This document shows positions 55,366 through 64,000 of a DNA stretch of 64,000 bases, piece by piece (within the stretch, counting starts at the first letter, position 1; every line of letters starts with the position of its first letter). Source of the DNA: Brevundimonas huaxiensis (lineage in GTDB: Bacteria; Pseudomonadota; Alphaproteobacteria; Caulobacterales; Caulobacteraceae); NCBI RefSeq assembly GCF_014218725.1, contig NZ_JABBJE010000004.1:186001-250000 (forward strand), written 5' to 3'. The position numbers and the translations under genes are program-made. Below the pieces are notes generated by a model. The model saw only the letters and a list, made by a program, of their open reading frames with translations, did no database searches and was not told the DNA's origin.

Positions 55366-55830
55366 TCAGATCAGCCCGGCGATGAGCGTCAGCACGCCCA
55401 GACCGATCGACAGCGGCGCGCGCAGCGCGAGCCAGCCCTCTGGCGTCAGACCGGCCGCCTTCAGCTTCAGATCGACCAGGACGCTGGCGGCGATGAAGAC
55501 GCCCAGCACGACCAGCGACACGGCCGGATCGGAGCCCGCCGCCCAGACGACGCTGGTCGCCAGCGCGAGAAGCGAGGGCGCCACAGAGGCGATCCAGACC
55601 CATTTGGGCGCCTTCAGGCCCGTCGCAGCCGCCAGTCCCCACCAGACGCCGCCAAGGAAGCTGAAGATCAGGGCGGCGTAGGCGTAGGCCAGGCCGAGGG
55701 CGGCGGTCTGCTGGTCCGCGTCGCCTGCAACAAGGACGGCGACCGCCGCCGCCTGGGGCAGCAGGCCGGCGAAACCCAGGATGCGGGCGAGCGGCGGCAA
55801 GCGATGTCGGCCGGTGGGTTCAATCGTCAT
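55366..55830 (-). CDS. DUF3429 membrane protein
   Basis: A 154-residue protein with five predicted membrane helices. The segment ALGLAYAYAALIFSFLGGVWWGLA is the hallmark of DUF3429 (AILSFLGGVHWG in others). Function unknown. It is convergent with tRNA-Gly and divergent from the DCC oxidoreductase gene. Confidence 0.9.
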   Translation of the reverse strand: MTIEPTGRHRLPPLARILGFAGLLPQAAAVAVLVAGDADQQTAALGLAYAYAALIFSFLGGVWWGLAAATGLKAPKWVWIASVAPSLLALATSVVWAAGSDPAVSLVVLGVFIAASVLVDLKLKAAGLTPEGWLALRAPLSIGLGVLTLIAGLI

Positions 55831-55925
55831 CGGACACCTGTCGAGGCGGGTTGCGATCCAGACTGTAGAGGACGCCCGTATAGGATGGCGAGCCCGTTCG
55901 CCGTCGCCGAGAGCCTTCGACCGTC

Positions 55926-56282
55926 ATGACACCCTTGCTCGTCTGGTATGATGGCGGCTGTCCCCTGTGCCGACGCGAGATCGCCCTGATGCGTCGGCTG
56001 GATCGACGCGGCGCGATCCGCTTCGTCGATGTGTCGGATGGTCAGACAAGCTGCCCGCTGGATCGCGAGACGCTGCTGGCGCGATTCCACGCAACGGAGA
56101 ACGGCAGGCTGCTGTCGGGCGCGGCGGCGTTCGCGGCGATGTGGCGGGCCATACCGCTGTTGCGCCCGCTAGGCCTGGCCGCACGCATCCCCTGGGTCCT
56201 TGCGGCGTTGGAGAGGGCGTACCGGGTGTTTCTGCGCCTGCGTCCTCGACTTCAGTCTCTCGCTCGCAAATGGGCCCGGTGA
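55926..56282 (+). CDS. DCC family thiol-disulfide oxidoreductase (DUF393)
   Basis: A 118-residue protein beginning LLVWYDGGCPLCRREIALM, the DxxCxxC motif of DCC/DUF393 proteins. These are thioredoxin-fold-like proteins of uncertain role. It is 12 nt upstream of the photolyase gene on the same strand; DUF393 genes often lie near photolyase or pigment genes, so a two-gene unit is likely. Confidence 0.88.
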   Translation: MTPLLVWYDGGCPLCRREIALMRRLDRRGAIRFVDVSDGQTSCPLDRETLLARFHATENGRLLSGAAAFAAMWRAIPLLRPLGLAARIPWVLAALERAYRVFLRLRPRLQSLARKWAR

Positions 56283-56294
56283 TGGAAATAACGC

Positions 56295-57833
56295 ATGTCC
56301 GTGCTTAGGCTGGTGCTGGGCGATCAGCTGTCGGACGACCTGTCGGCGCTGGAGGGGCTGAACCCAGACGTCGACACGGTTCTGATGGCCGAGGTTCGCG
56401 ACGAGGCGACCTATGTCCGGCATCACAAGCAGAAGCTGGCCCTGGTCTTCGCCGCCATGCGCAATCACGCCGAGCGGCTGAAGGGGTGGGGCGTCAATGT
56501 GCGCTATGTGCGGATCGACGACGCGGACAACAGCGGCTCGATCACCGGCGAACTGGCCCGGGCGCTGGACGACGGCGCCTATGAAACGGTGGTGATGACC
56601 GAATGCGGCGAGTGGCGGTTGGCCGAGCATCTGGCCGCCTTTGCGGAAGGGGCGGGGCTGCCGGTCGAGATTCGCGAGGATCGCCGCTTCATCAGCGGCC
56701 ACGAACGTTTTCGCCGCTGGGCCTCGGGCAAGTCGCAGCTGCGCATGGAGTTCTTCTATCGCGAGATGCGCCGCGCGACGGGCATACTGATGGACGGCGA
56801 TCAGCCGGAGGGCGGGCGCTGGAACTATGACGCCGAGAACCGCAAGAAGCTGGCCAAGGGCGTGACGCCGCCCAATCGCCTGCGCATCCGGCCCAACGCC
56901 GTGGCGCGCGAGGCGATGGCGGATGTCGAGCGACTGTTCGGCGACCATTTCGGATCGCTGGACGGATTCGGCTGGGCCACGACGGCGGAGGATGCGGAAG
57001 CCTCGCTGAAGCACTTCCTGAAGGATGTCCTGCCCTCATTCGGGGACTGGCAGGACGCGATGGCGGAGAATGAGCCGTGGATGTGGCACGGGCTGATCTC
57101 GACCTCGATCAACCTGGGACTGCTTGACCCGCTGGATGTTTGCAAGCGCGCCGAGGCGGTCTATCGGGCGGGCAAAGCGCCGCTGAATGCGGTCGAAGGC
57201 TTCATCCGGCAAATCCTGGGATGGCGCGAGTTCGTGCGCGGCATCTACTGGCTGAAGGCGCCGGAGTATCGGGCGCGCAACTTCCTGGATGCGGACCGCA
57301 AGCTGCCGTGGTTCTACTGGTCCGGCGAGACCGACATGGCCTGTGTCGCCGACGTGGTGAAGACCACGCGCGACAACGCCTACGCTCACCATATCCAGCG
57401 GCTTATGGTGACCGGCAATCTGGCCTTGCTGCTGGGCGTGCATCCCGATCAGGTCGATGACTGGTATATGTGCGTCTATGCCGACGCCTATGAATGGGTC
57501 GAGATGCCGAATACGCGCGGCATGGCCCTGTTCGCCGATGGCGGCATCGTCGGGTCCAAGCCCTATGCGGCCTCGGGGGCCTATATCGACCGGATGAGCG
57601 ACTACTGCGGGTCGTGTCGCTATGACGTGAAGAGCAAGAGCGGCGATGCCGCCTGCCCGTTCAACCGGCTGTACTGGGGCTTTCTAGAGCGCAATCGCGA
57701 CCGGCTGCGGGACAATGTGCGGCTGGCCATGCCCTACCGCACGCTGGAGAAGTTCGGAGAGGCCAAGCGCAAGGCCCTGGCGGCCGAGGCGGAGGCGTGC
57801 CGGACCCTGCTGGGCGCGACGCCGATCGATTGA
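56295..57833 (+). CDS. Iron-sulfur (6-4) photolyase/cryptochrome B (FeS-BCP, PhrB type)
   Basis: A 512-residue photolyase-like protein. N-terminal LVLGDQLSDDLSALEG belongs to the antenna domain of FeS-BCP proteins. The C-terminal part has the Fe-S cysteines: one in TDMACVADV, two in DYCGSCRYDVK and one in DAACPFN, plus VEGFIRQILGWREFVRGIYW and DWYMCVYADAYEW for FAD binding. Members repair (6-4) photoproducts with light and usually bind a ribityllumazine. Length normal. Confidence 0.95.
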   Translation: MSVLRLVLGDQLSDDLSALEGLNPDVDTVLMAEVRDEATYVRHHKQKLALVFAAMRNHAERLKGWGVNVRYVRIDDADNSGSITGELARALDDGAYETVVMTECGEWRLAEHLAAFAEGAGLPVEIREDRRFISGHERFRRWASGKSQLRMEFFYREMRRATGILMDGDQPEGGRWNYDAENRKKLAKGVTPPNRLRIRPNAVAREAMADVERLFGDHFGSLDGFGWATTAEDAEASLKHFLKDVLPSFGDWQDAMAENEPWMWHGLISTSINLGLLDPLDVCKRAEAVYRAGKAPLNAVEGFIRQILGWREFVRGIYWLKAPEYRARNFLDADRKLPWFYWSGETDMACVADVVKTTRDNAYAHHIQRLMVTGNLALLLGVHPDQVDDWYMCVYADAYEWVEMPNTRGMALFADGGIVGSKPYAASGAYIDRMSDYCGSCRYDVKSKSGDAACPFNRLYWGFLERNRDRLRDNVRLAMPYRTLEKFGEAKRKALAAEAEACRTLLGATPID

Positions 57834-57900
57834 CGGTGGAACCCCAGGCCCAGCGCGACCATTTGCCTTGCTGTTTCGTCCTGCTCGAAGAGGCCGCTCC

Positions 57901-58656
57901 GTGACCCTGCCCCGCCGTTCCGCCCTTGTCCTGGCCGCCGCCGTCGCAGCCTCGGCCCTGTCCGCCTGCGCCTATAACGAAGCGCTGGGCCGCAATCAGT
58001 TGCTGTTGGTGGACAACGCCGCCCTATCGCAGCAATCGACCGCGGCCTGGCGAGAAGCGATCGCCAAACCAGGCGTGATGACGACCGGCGCCCAGGTCGA
58101 CCGGATCCGGCGCGTCGGCGACCGTCTGGTCCAGGCGGCGGGTCTGGGCGGTCGGACCTGGGACTATGCGGTGTTCACGGAGGCCAGCCCCAACGCCTTC
58201 GTTCTACCGTCCGGCCAGATCGGCGTGACGACCAGCCTGTTGGCCCTGGTTCAGAACGACGACCAGCTGGCCAGCGTGATCGGTCACGAAATCGGGCACG
58301 TCGTCGCCAACCATGCGGCCGAGCGCGCCTCGAACCAGACGGTGACCAGCGTCGGTCTGGCGGCCGTCGGGGGGGCTGCGGGTCGCTACGGGGATGCGGT
58401 CAATGCCTATGGCGGTCTGGCCGCCCAATACGGCCTGCTGCTGCCCTATTCGCGGCGCGACGAGCTGGAGGCCGACCGTCTGGGCGTGGACTATATGGCC
58501 GGGGCCGGGTTCAAGCCGTCGCAGGCGGTGGCGCTATGGCGACTGATGGCGGCTCAGCGTCAGACCCAGACGCCGCAGTTCGCCTCGACCCACCCGTCGG
58601 ACGCGACCCGGATCGAGGCGCTGCAGCAGTATATCGCCAGCCGCGGCTGGAACTGA
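57901..58656 (+). CDS. M48 family metalloprotease lipoprotein
   Basis: A 251-residue exported protein starting at GTG 57901. The signal ends in lipobox LSAC (ALSACAYNE). The zinc site HEIGH is in SVIGHEIGHVVANH (about 116-129), and the third ligand Glu is in RRDELEADRLGVDY. It resembles LoiP/BepA-type envelope proteases acting in outer-membrane quality control. It starts 67 bp after the photolyase gene. Confidence 0.92.
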   Translation: MTLPRRSALVLAAAVAASALSACAYNEALGRNQLLLVDNAALSQQSTAAWREAIAKPGVMTTGAQVDRIRRVGDRLVQAAGLGGRTWDYAVFTEASPNAFVLPSGQIGVTTSLLALVQNDDQLASVIGHEIGHVVANHAAERASNQTVTSVGLAAVGGAAGRYGDAVNAYGGLAAQYGLLLPYSRRDELEADRLGVDYMAGAGFKPSQAVALWRLMAAQRQTQTPQFASTHPSDATRIEALQQYIASRGWN

Positions 58657-58935
58657 TCAGACCCGGATGTCGAGGTAGGAGCCGGGACGCATGATCCGCG
58701 GCTCCTCGCGCTGGGCCGGGGCGGGGGGCGCCTCGACCGGCCGGGCCGGGTTGGCGGTGCGAATCGTGGACATGACGGCCGCGGCCGGGACCGGCGGCTT
58801 GGGCGCCGCAGTCTGATCCACCGCATTCTGATTCAGGGCGGCGCGGAAGAAGGCCGCCTGGGCGCTGCGGGCGCTCGGCAGATCAAGGCCCTGGGCGGGC
58901 GTGTTCAGCGGCAGGCCGGGACGAATCGCGCTCAT
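58657..58935 (-). CDS. Small Pro/Ala-rich hypothetical protein
   Basis: A 92-residue protein without signal peptide, membrane helix or known domain. It has a central Pro/Ala-rich linker and a C-terminal peptide RIMRPGSYLDIRV. Probably a real gene: it fills the space between the M48 gene and ccmG, and codon use is normal. It abuts the M48 stop. Function unknown; it is 45 nt after the ccmG stop and could be the last gene of the ccm operon. Confidence 0.55.
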   Translation of the reverse strand: MSAIRPGLPLNTPAQGLDLPSARSAQAAFFRAALNQNAVDQTAAPKPPVPAAAVMSTIRTANPARPVEAPPAPAQREEPRIMRPGSYLDIRV

Positions 58936-58980
58936 GCCGACATGGTTAATGGAAACCCTCGAAAAAGGGTTAACGCAGCC

Positions 58981-59541
58981 TCACCGCTTGGTCGGCGCGG
59001 GACGAGGCGGGGCCTGCATGGAGGCGACCAGGCGGTCGATGTCGGCGTCGTCCAGCAGGGGGCCGGACTGTTTGGCGGTGATGCGGCCCATGGCGTCGAC
59101 GGCTAAGGTCTCGGGCACGCCGGAGATGCCGAGGTCGAGGCCCGCACGACCTTCGCGGTCCACCAGCACCATCGAATAGGGATCGCCCAGTTCGTCGAGG
59201 AAGGCGCGGGTGGCGACCGGCTCGTCCTTGTAGGCGATGCCGACCACGGCGACGCCGCGCGCCTTCAGCGCCAGCAGCTTGGGGTGTTCGATCCGGCATG
59301 GCGCGCACCAGGAGGCGAACACATTGACCAGCATGGGCCGACCGACGCCGGCGGTCTTCAGGTCCAGATTGCCCGGTCCCGCCTGATCGCCCGACAGCAG
59401 GGGCAGGACCGTCTCGGGGATCGGCTGTCCGACCAGGGCGTCGGGCTTGAACGCCGGATCGCGCTTCAGCGACCAGCCGACGAACAGGGCCGCGAGCGCC
59501 ACGATGACCGCCAGCGGGATCAGGGCCAGCCAACGGTTCAT
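58981..59541 (-). CDS. ccmG: Cytochrome c maturation thiol oxidoreductase CcmG (DsbE)
   Basis: A 186-residue membrane-anchored thioredoxin-like protein. An N-terminal helix (LALIPLAVIVALAALFVGW) precedes a periplasmic domain with the active site NVFASWCAPCRIEHP and the cis-Pro region ISGVPET. It keeps the apocytochrome c haem-binding cysteines reduced. ATG 59541 overlaps the ccmD stop (ATGA). Confidence 0.96.
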   Translation of the reverse strand: MNRWLALIPLAVIVALAALFVGWSLKRDPAFKPDALVGQPIPETVLPLLSGDQAGPGNLDLKTAGVGRPMLVNVFASWCAPCRIEHPKLLALKARGVAVVGIAYKDEPVATRAFLDELGDPYSMVLVDREGRAGLDLGISGVPETLAVDAMGRITAKQSGPLLDDADIDRLVASMQAPPRPAPTKR

Positions 59542-59756
59542 TTTTGTTGTCCTATCGCGCTTCGCGCTACTTGAGGACGGGCTGAGTCTGCCGCTTCAGA
59601 CGGGAGAACTTGGTCTGCTTCCAGCCGGGCCAGTTCGCGCTTCCATTTGCGGGAGGCGACGACGGCGCGGATGGTCAGGACGATCAGCACCAGGGCGCTG
59701 ACGCCCCAGGCGGGCCAGACGAATGCGGCGTAGGGGGTCATGTCGAGGTCGAGCAT
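59538..59756 (-). CDS. ccmD: Haem exporter protein CcmD
   Basis: A 72-residue protein with one membrane helix (FVWPAWGVSALVLIVLTIRAVV) followed by a basic cytoplasmic tail; the usual CcmD plan. It stabilises CcmABC with holo-CcmE. The last 15 residues (RPQVARSAIGQQK and neighbours) are encoded by a dispersed palindromic repeat (59549-59578), so the tail appears to be an inserted sequence tolerated by the protein. Confidence 0.92.
   Translation of the reverse strand: MLDLDMTPYAAFVWPAWGVSALVLIVLTIRAVVASRKWKRELARLEADQVLPSEAADSARPQVARSAIGQQK
59549..59578. repeat. Dispersed palindromic repeat, copy 3, inside ccmD
   Basis: GTCCT (59549-59553) and AGGAC (59574-59578) bracket ATCGCGCTTCGCGCTACTTG; the reverse complement CAAGTAGCGCGAAGCGCGAT matches copies 1 and 2. 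It is translated as the end of CcmD. Confidence 0.82.
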
Positions 59757-59760
59757 GGCT

Positions 59761-60480
59761 TCAGGCCTCCTGAGCCAGACGGGCGCGCAGGGTCGTGACG
59801 CGGCGGCGGCGGATCTCGGTGCGGATGGCGGTCAGCCACAGGGCCGCGAACAGCACGCCGTAGGCCGCCAGCATGGTCAGAAAGGGCGGCAGATAGACGG
59901 GGTCGAGGCCCGAGGAGCCAGGCGTCAGGAAGCTGGCGGGCTGATGCAGGGTGTTCCACCAATCGACCGAGAATTTCACGATCGGCAGATTGATCAGGCC
60001 GACCAGACCCAGGACGGCGGCGGCGCGCCCGGCCTTCTGCTCGTCGTCGATCGAGGCCCTCAGCGCCATATAGCCGAGGTAGAAGAGAAACAGCACCAGC
60101 ACGCTGGTCAGGCGCGCGTCCCACACCCACCAGGTCCCCCACATCGGCTGGCCCCATAGCGAGCCGGTGAATAGGGCCAGGGCCGTGAAGGCGGCGCCCG
60201 GCAGGGCGGCGGCGCGGGCGGCGGCGTCGGCCAGGGCGTGGCGGAAGACCAGCGCAAAAAAGCTGGATACGCCCAGCGCCGCATAGGCGCCCAGGCCCAG
60301 GGTGGCGGCAGGCACGTGGACGAACATGATCCGCACCGTGTCGCCCTGCTGATAATCGGCCGGAACGGTGAAGCTGAGCCAGGCGCCGACGCCCAGCAGC
60401 ACGGCGGCGAGCCCCCACAGAACGGGCGTCAACGGGCCGGTGAAGGCCATGAAGCGCTGCGGATTGGACAGGCCGAACAT
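59761..60480 (-). CDS. ccmC: Haem exporter protein CcmC
   Basis: A 239-residue protein with six membrane helices and the WWD haem-handling motif GTWWVWDARLTS (about 115-126). Periplasmic His residues in FVHVPAA and NTLHQPAS fit the two haem ligands. It delivers haem to CcmE. ATG 60480; 39 nt after the ccmB stop. Confidence 0.97.
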   Translation of the reverse strand: MFGLSNPQRFMAFTGPLTPVLWGLAAVLLGVGAWLSFTVPADYQQGDTVRIMFVHVPAATLGLGAYAALGVSSFFALVFRHALADAAARAAALPGAAFTALALFTGSLWGQPMWGTWWVWDARLTSVLVLFLFYLGYMALRASIDDEQKAGRAAAVLGLVGLINLPIVKFSVDWWNTLHQPASFLTPGSSGLDPVYLPPFLTMLAAYGVLFAALWLTAIRTEIRRRRVTTLRARLAQEA

Positions 60481-60519
60481 CAGTTCAGCGCTTACGCGGC
60501 GAAGGGACGGCGGGCAAGC

Positions 60520-61230
60520 TCACCCTTGCGCGTTGCGAACGGCGGCGGCCCCGGCGAAGGGCGCGACGACAGCGGCGAACAGGACGTAGGCGCAGAGCAG
60601 AGCCAGCGCCGGGCCGACCGGCTGGCCCGATCCGGCGCGCTCCAGGGCGCCCGCGCCGAAGACCACGGGCGGGATGAACAGCGGCAGGACGACGACGGCG
60701 ATCAGCAGCCCGCCACGCTTGGCGCCCAGCGCAAGGGCGGCGCCCAGCGCGCCGGTGAAGGCAAAGCCCGCGCCGCCGATCAGGGCGGTCAAAGCGACCA
60801 GCGGCGTCAGCGAGGCGGGCAGGCCAAGCGCCAAGGCGGCGACCGGGGCGGTCAGGGCGAGCGGCAGACCGACGGCGATCCACTGGGCCAGGGCCTTGAT
60901 CAAGACGACCTGCTCCAGCGCCAGATGGCCGAGGGCCAGCAGATCCAGCGCCCCGTCCTCCATGTCGCGCTCGAACAGCCGCTCCAGCGACAGCAGGGAC
61001 GCCAGGGCGAGCGCCAACCACGCGACGCCGCCGGCGACAGGGCCGAGCGTGCGCGGATCGCCGCCGGCCGCCAGCGGCAGTATGGCGGTCAGGCAGGCGA
61101 AAAAGCCGCAGGCCAGCAAGGGGCCGCCGCCCCCGCCCCAGGCCAGATCCAGTTCGCGCTCCAGCAGCACGCGCGTCGCGCCGCGCAGGCCAGGCGGACG
61201 GGGTTCCTGATCGACATCGCGACGGCTCAC
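60520..61230 (-). CDS. ccmB: Haem exporter protein CcmB
   Basis: Permease of the CcmAB ABC complex that releases holo-CcmE from CcmC. The 236-residue protein has six membrane helices; [28 protein letters not shown] and [22 protein letters not shown] are typical of CcmB. The GTG start at 61230 overlaps the ccmA stop (GTGA). Confidence 0.95.
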   Translation of the reverse strand: MSRRDVDQEPRPPGLRGATRVLLERELDLAWGGGGGPLLACGFFACLTAILPLAAGGDPRTLGPVAGGVAWLALALASLLSLERLFERDMEDGALDLLALGHLALEQVVLIKALAQWIAVGLPLALTAPVAALALGLPASLTPLVALTALIGGAGFAFTGALGAALALGAKRGGLLIAVVVLPLFIPPVVFGAGALERAGSGQPVGPALALLCAYVLFAAVVAPFAGAAAVRNAQG

Positions 61231-61850
61231 TTCAGCGCCCCCAGATCGAGAGCGCGGGTCGGCAGCGGCAGGGGGTCGTGGACGGCGGCGACGATCAGGC
61301 CGTCGGCGTCCAGATGACGCTGCATCTGTTCGGCGAAGGCTTCGCGCCAACGCGTGTCCAGCGGCGCCATCGGTTCGTCCAGCAGCCACAGGGCGCGCGG
61401 CGATCCGACCAGCCGGCCCATGGCCAAGCGACGGCGCTGACCGGCCGAAAGACGCCGGACCTCCAGGTCCAGCAGGGGCTTCAAGCCGAAGGCCTCGACG
61501 GCTTGGTCGACGCCGTACTGGGTGTGGCCCAACCAGTCGCACTGAAACCCCAGCTCTTCGCGCGCGGTGCGGCCGCCCTTGAGCCCGTCCAGATGACCGA
61601 GAAAGTGGGTTTCGCGTCCACGCGCCTGTCGTTCGTCCAGCCGATTGCCGTCGCCGTCCTGGAAGGCGACCGTCCCGGCATCGGGGCGCAACAGGCCCGC
61701 GATCGCGCGCAGCAGACTGGTCTTGCCTGCCCCGTTTGCGCCCGTCAGGGCCAGCACCTCGCCGGCGCGCAAGGTCAGGTCGAGACCATCGAACAGTCGG
61801 CGCTCGCCGCGCGAGACGGTCAGGCCGGAGAGGGCGAGGGTGTGGATCAT
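61227..61850 (-). CDS. ccmA: Haem exporter ATPase CcmA
   Basis: A 207-residue ABC ATPase. Walker [16 protein letters not shown], signature [16 protein letters not shown], Walker [14 protein letters not shown]. It powers haem chaperone release in cytochrome c maturation. The ATG at 61850 is 7 nt from the end of a 161-bp inverted-repeat element, whose arm provides the only Shine-Dalgarno-like sequence (GAGGGAGA on the coding strand). ccmE, F and H are not in the window. Confidence 0.96.
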   Translation of the reverse strand: MIHTLALSGLTVSRGERRLFDGLDLTLRAGEVLALTGANGAGKTSLLRAIAGLLRPDAGTVAFQDGDGNRLDERQARGRETHFLGHLDGLKGGRTAREELGFQCDWLGHTQYGVDQAVEAFGLKPLLDLEVRRLSAGQRRRLAMGRLVGSPRALWLLDEPMAPLDTRWREAFAEQMQRHLDADGLIVAAVHDPLPLPTRALDLGALK

Positions 61851-61857
61851 GAGGGCA

Positions 61858-62018
61858 TCTCCCTCCCCGCTCCGGGGAGGGTGGCCGAGCACAGCGAGGT
61901 CGGGTGGGGGCGGCGGCGTGATACATCGCTGATCGCTCTCGCCACAAGCCGTGCGCCCCTGCCGGGCCGCCCCCACCCGGTCGCTGCGCGACCACCCTCC
62001 CCGTTCCGGGGAGGGAGA
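61858..62018. repeat. 161-bp inverted-repeat intergenic element
   Basis: TCTCCCTCCCCG (61858-61869) and CGGGGAGGGAGA (62007-62018) are exact reverse complements. The arms continue imperfectly inward (GTGG...CGAGGTCGGGTGGGGGCGGC against GCCGCCCCCACCCGGTCG...CCAC), and each arm itself holds a small CCTCCCCG.TCCGGGGAGG hairpin. This is the typical form of an alphaproteobacterial intergenic palindromic element. The rest of the 367-bp gap before acnA has a 7-bp inverted repeat TGTCCAC/GTGGACA (62051-62057/62067-62073) that could belong to the acnA promoter. Confidence 0.8.
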
Positions 62019-62217
62019 GGCAGGGCGTGTTTTCTGCGAACCCTTCTCAATGTCCACGTCAGGGGTGTGGACACATGGACGGTGCGGCGCGGCGGGGCTA
62101 TAGGCACGGTCGCCGCAGCAGGCTTTCGCCGCGCGCGCAGGGGCCCTGTGAGCCGCTGCGTCTGCCGCGCGAAGGCGCAACCGGATTGTCGGGCGGCGCT
62201 GACCAGAGGAACTCTCC

Positions 62218-64000
<1,783 letters not shown>

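Noticed and set aside
56295-57833. Considered as deoxyribodipyrimidine (CPD) photolyase PhrA
   Set aside because: The N-terminus and the four C-terminal cysteines are those of the FeS-BCP group, not class I CPD photolyases.
61858-62018. Considered as an insertion sequence remnant because of its terminal inverted repeats
   Set aside because: No transposase fragment and no target duplication seen; structure fits a non-coding palindromic intergenic element.

Overview
The window looks like a chromosomal segment of a GC-rich alphaproteobacterium of the order Caulobacterales, most probably Brevundimonas or a close relative. The assignment rests on gene content and order, not on a database search: ccmABCDG divergent from acnA, argB-HAD-dapD in tight series, an MmcB gene with a GTTC-N7-GTTC LexA box, and DUF2794, DUF3429 and DUF6356 proteins. 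All recognisable housekeeping genes are intact apart from the two cut by the window ends (gspK-like at the left, acnA at the right).

Layout. (1) 1-9.2 kb: a type II secretion locus (K-L / H-G / M-C-D / I-F-E) broken into four blocks on alternating strands. (2) 9.3-24.05 kb: a surface-polymer island with two sulfotransferases, GT2, GT4 and GT-D glycosyltransferases, a methyltransferase, TPR and DUF4214-like proteins, and a secreted 496-residue protein without lysine in its mature part. The right half (about 19.4-24 kb) is clearly more AT-rich than the rest and looks acquired. (3) 24.1-26.6 kb: argB, a pyrimidine 5'-nucleotidase-type HAD protein and dapD. (4) 26.6-29.2 kb: a histidine kinase broken by a frameshift in its H-box, and a hydrolase-TPR fusion protein. 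(5) 29.2-33.5 kb: thrS, yidD, an Fe-S scaffold, a HAD phosphatase and a TPR protein. (6) 33.6-45.3 kb: M17 aminopeptidase, NlpC/P60, MmcB, lipocalin, GNAT, ThpR, Bax-inhibitor-like protein, DegP-type protease, RlmN, DUF350 and a trypsin-like protease. (7) 45.7-58.9 kb: M16 protease, hybrid kinase, isoaspartyl peptidase, quinone oxidoreductase, S41 protease, DUF1232, SDR, tRNA-Gly(GCC), DUF3429, DCC thiol oxidoreductase, FeS photolyase and M48 protease. (8) 59-64 kb: cytochrome c maturation genes and acnA.

How it fits together. The T2SS exports folded periplasmic proteins. Next to it lie a lysine-free secreted protein, with its own terminator and a candidate promoter, and genes for building a sulfated glycan. 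This suggests, but does not prove, a surface-layer system in which the protein is exported by the neighbouring T2SS and anchored to or decorated by the glycan. Small-scale signals include a G9 tract inside a glycosyltransferase gene (possible phase variation), a three-copy palindromic repeat one copy of which encodes the C-terminus of CcmD, a 161-bp inverted repeat abutting ccmA, and a cluster of ATTGCAC half-sites at 45.35-45.44 kb.
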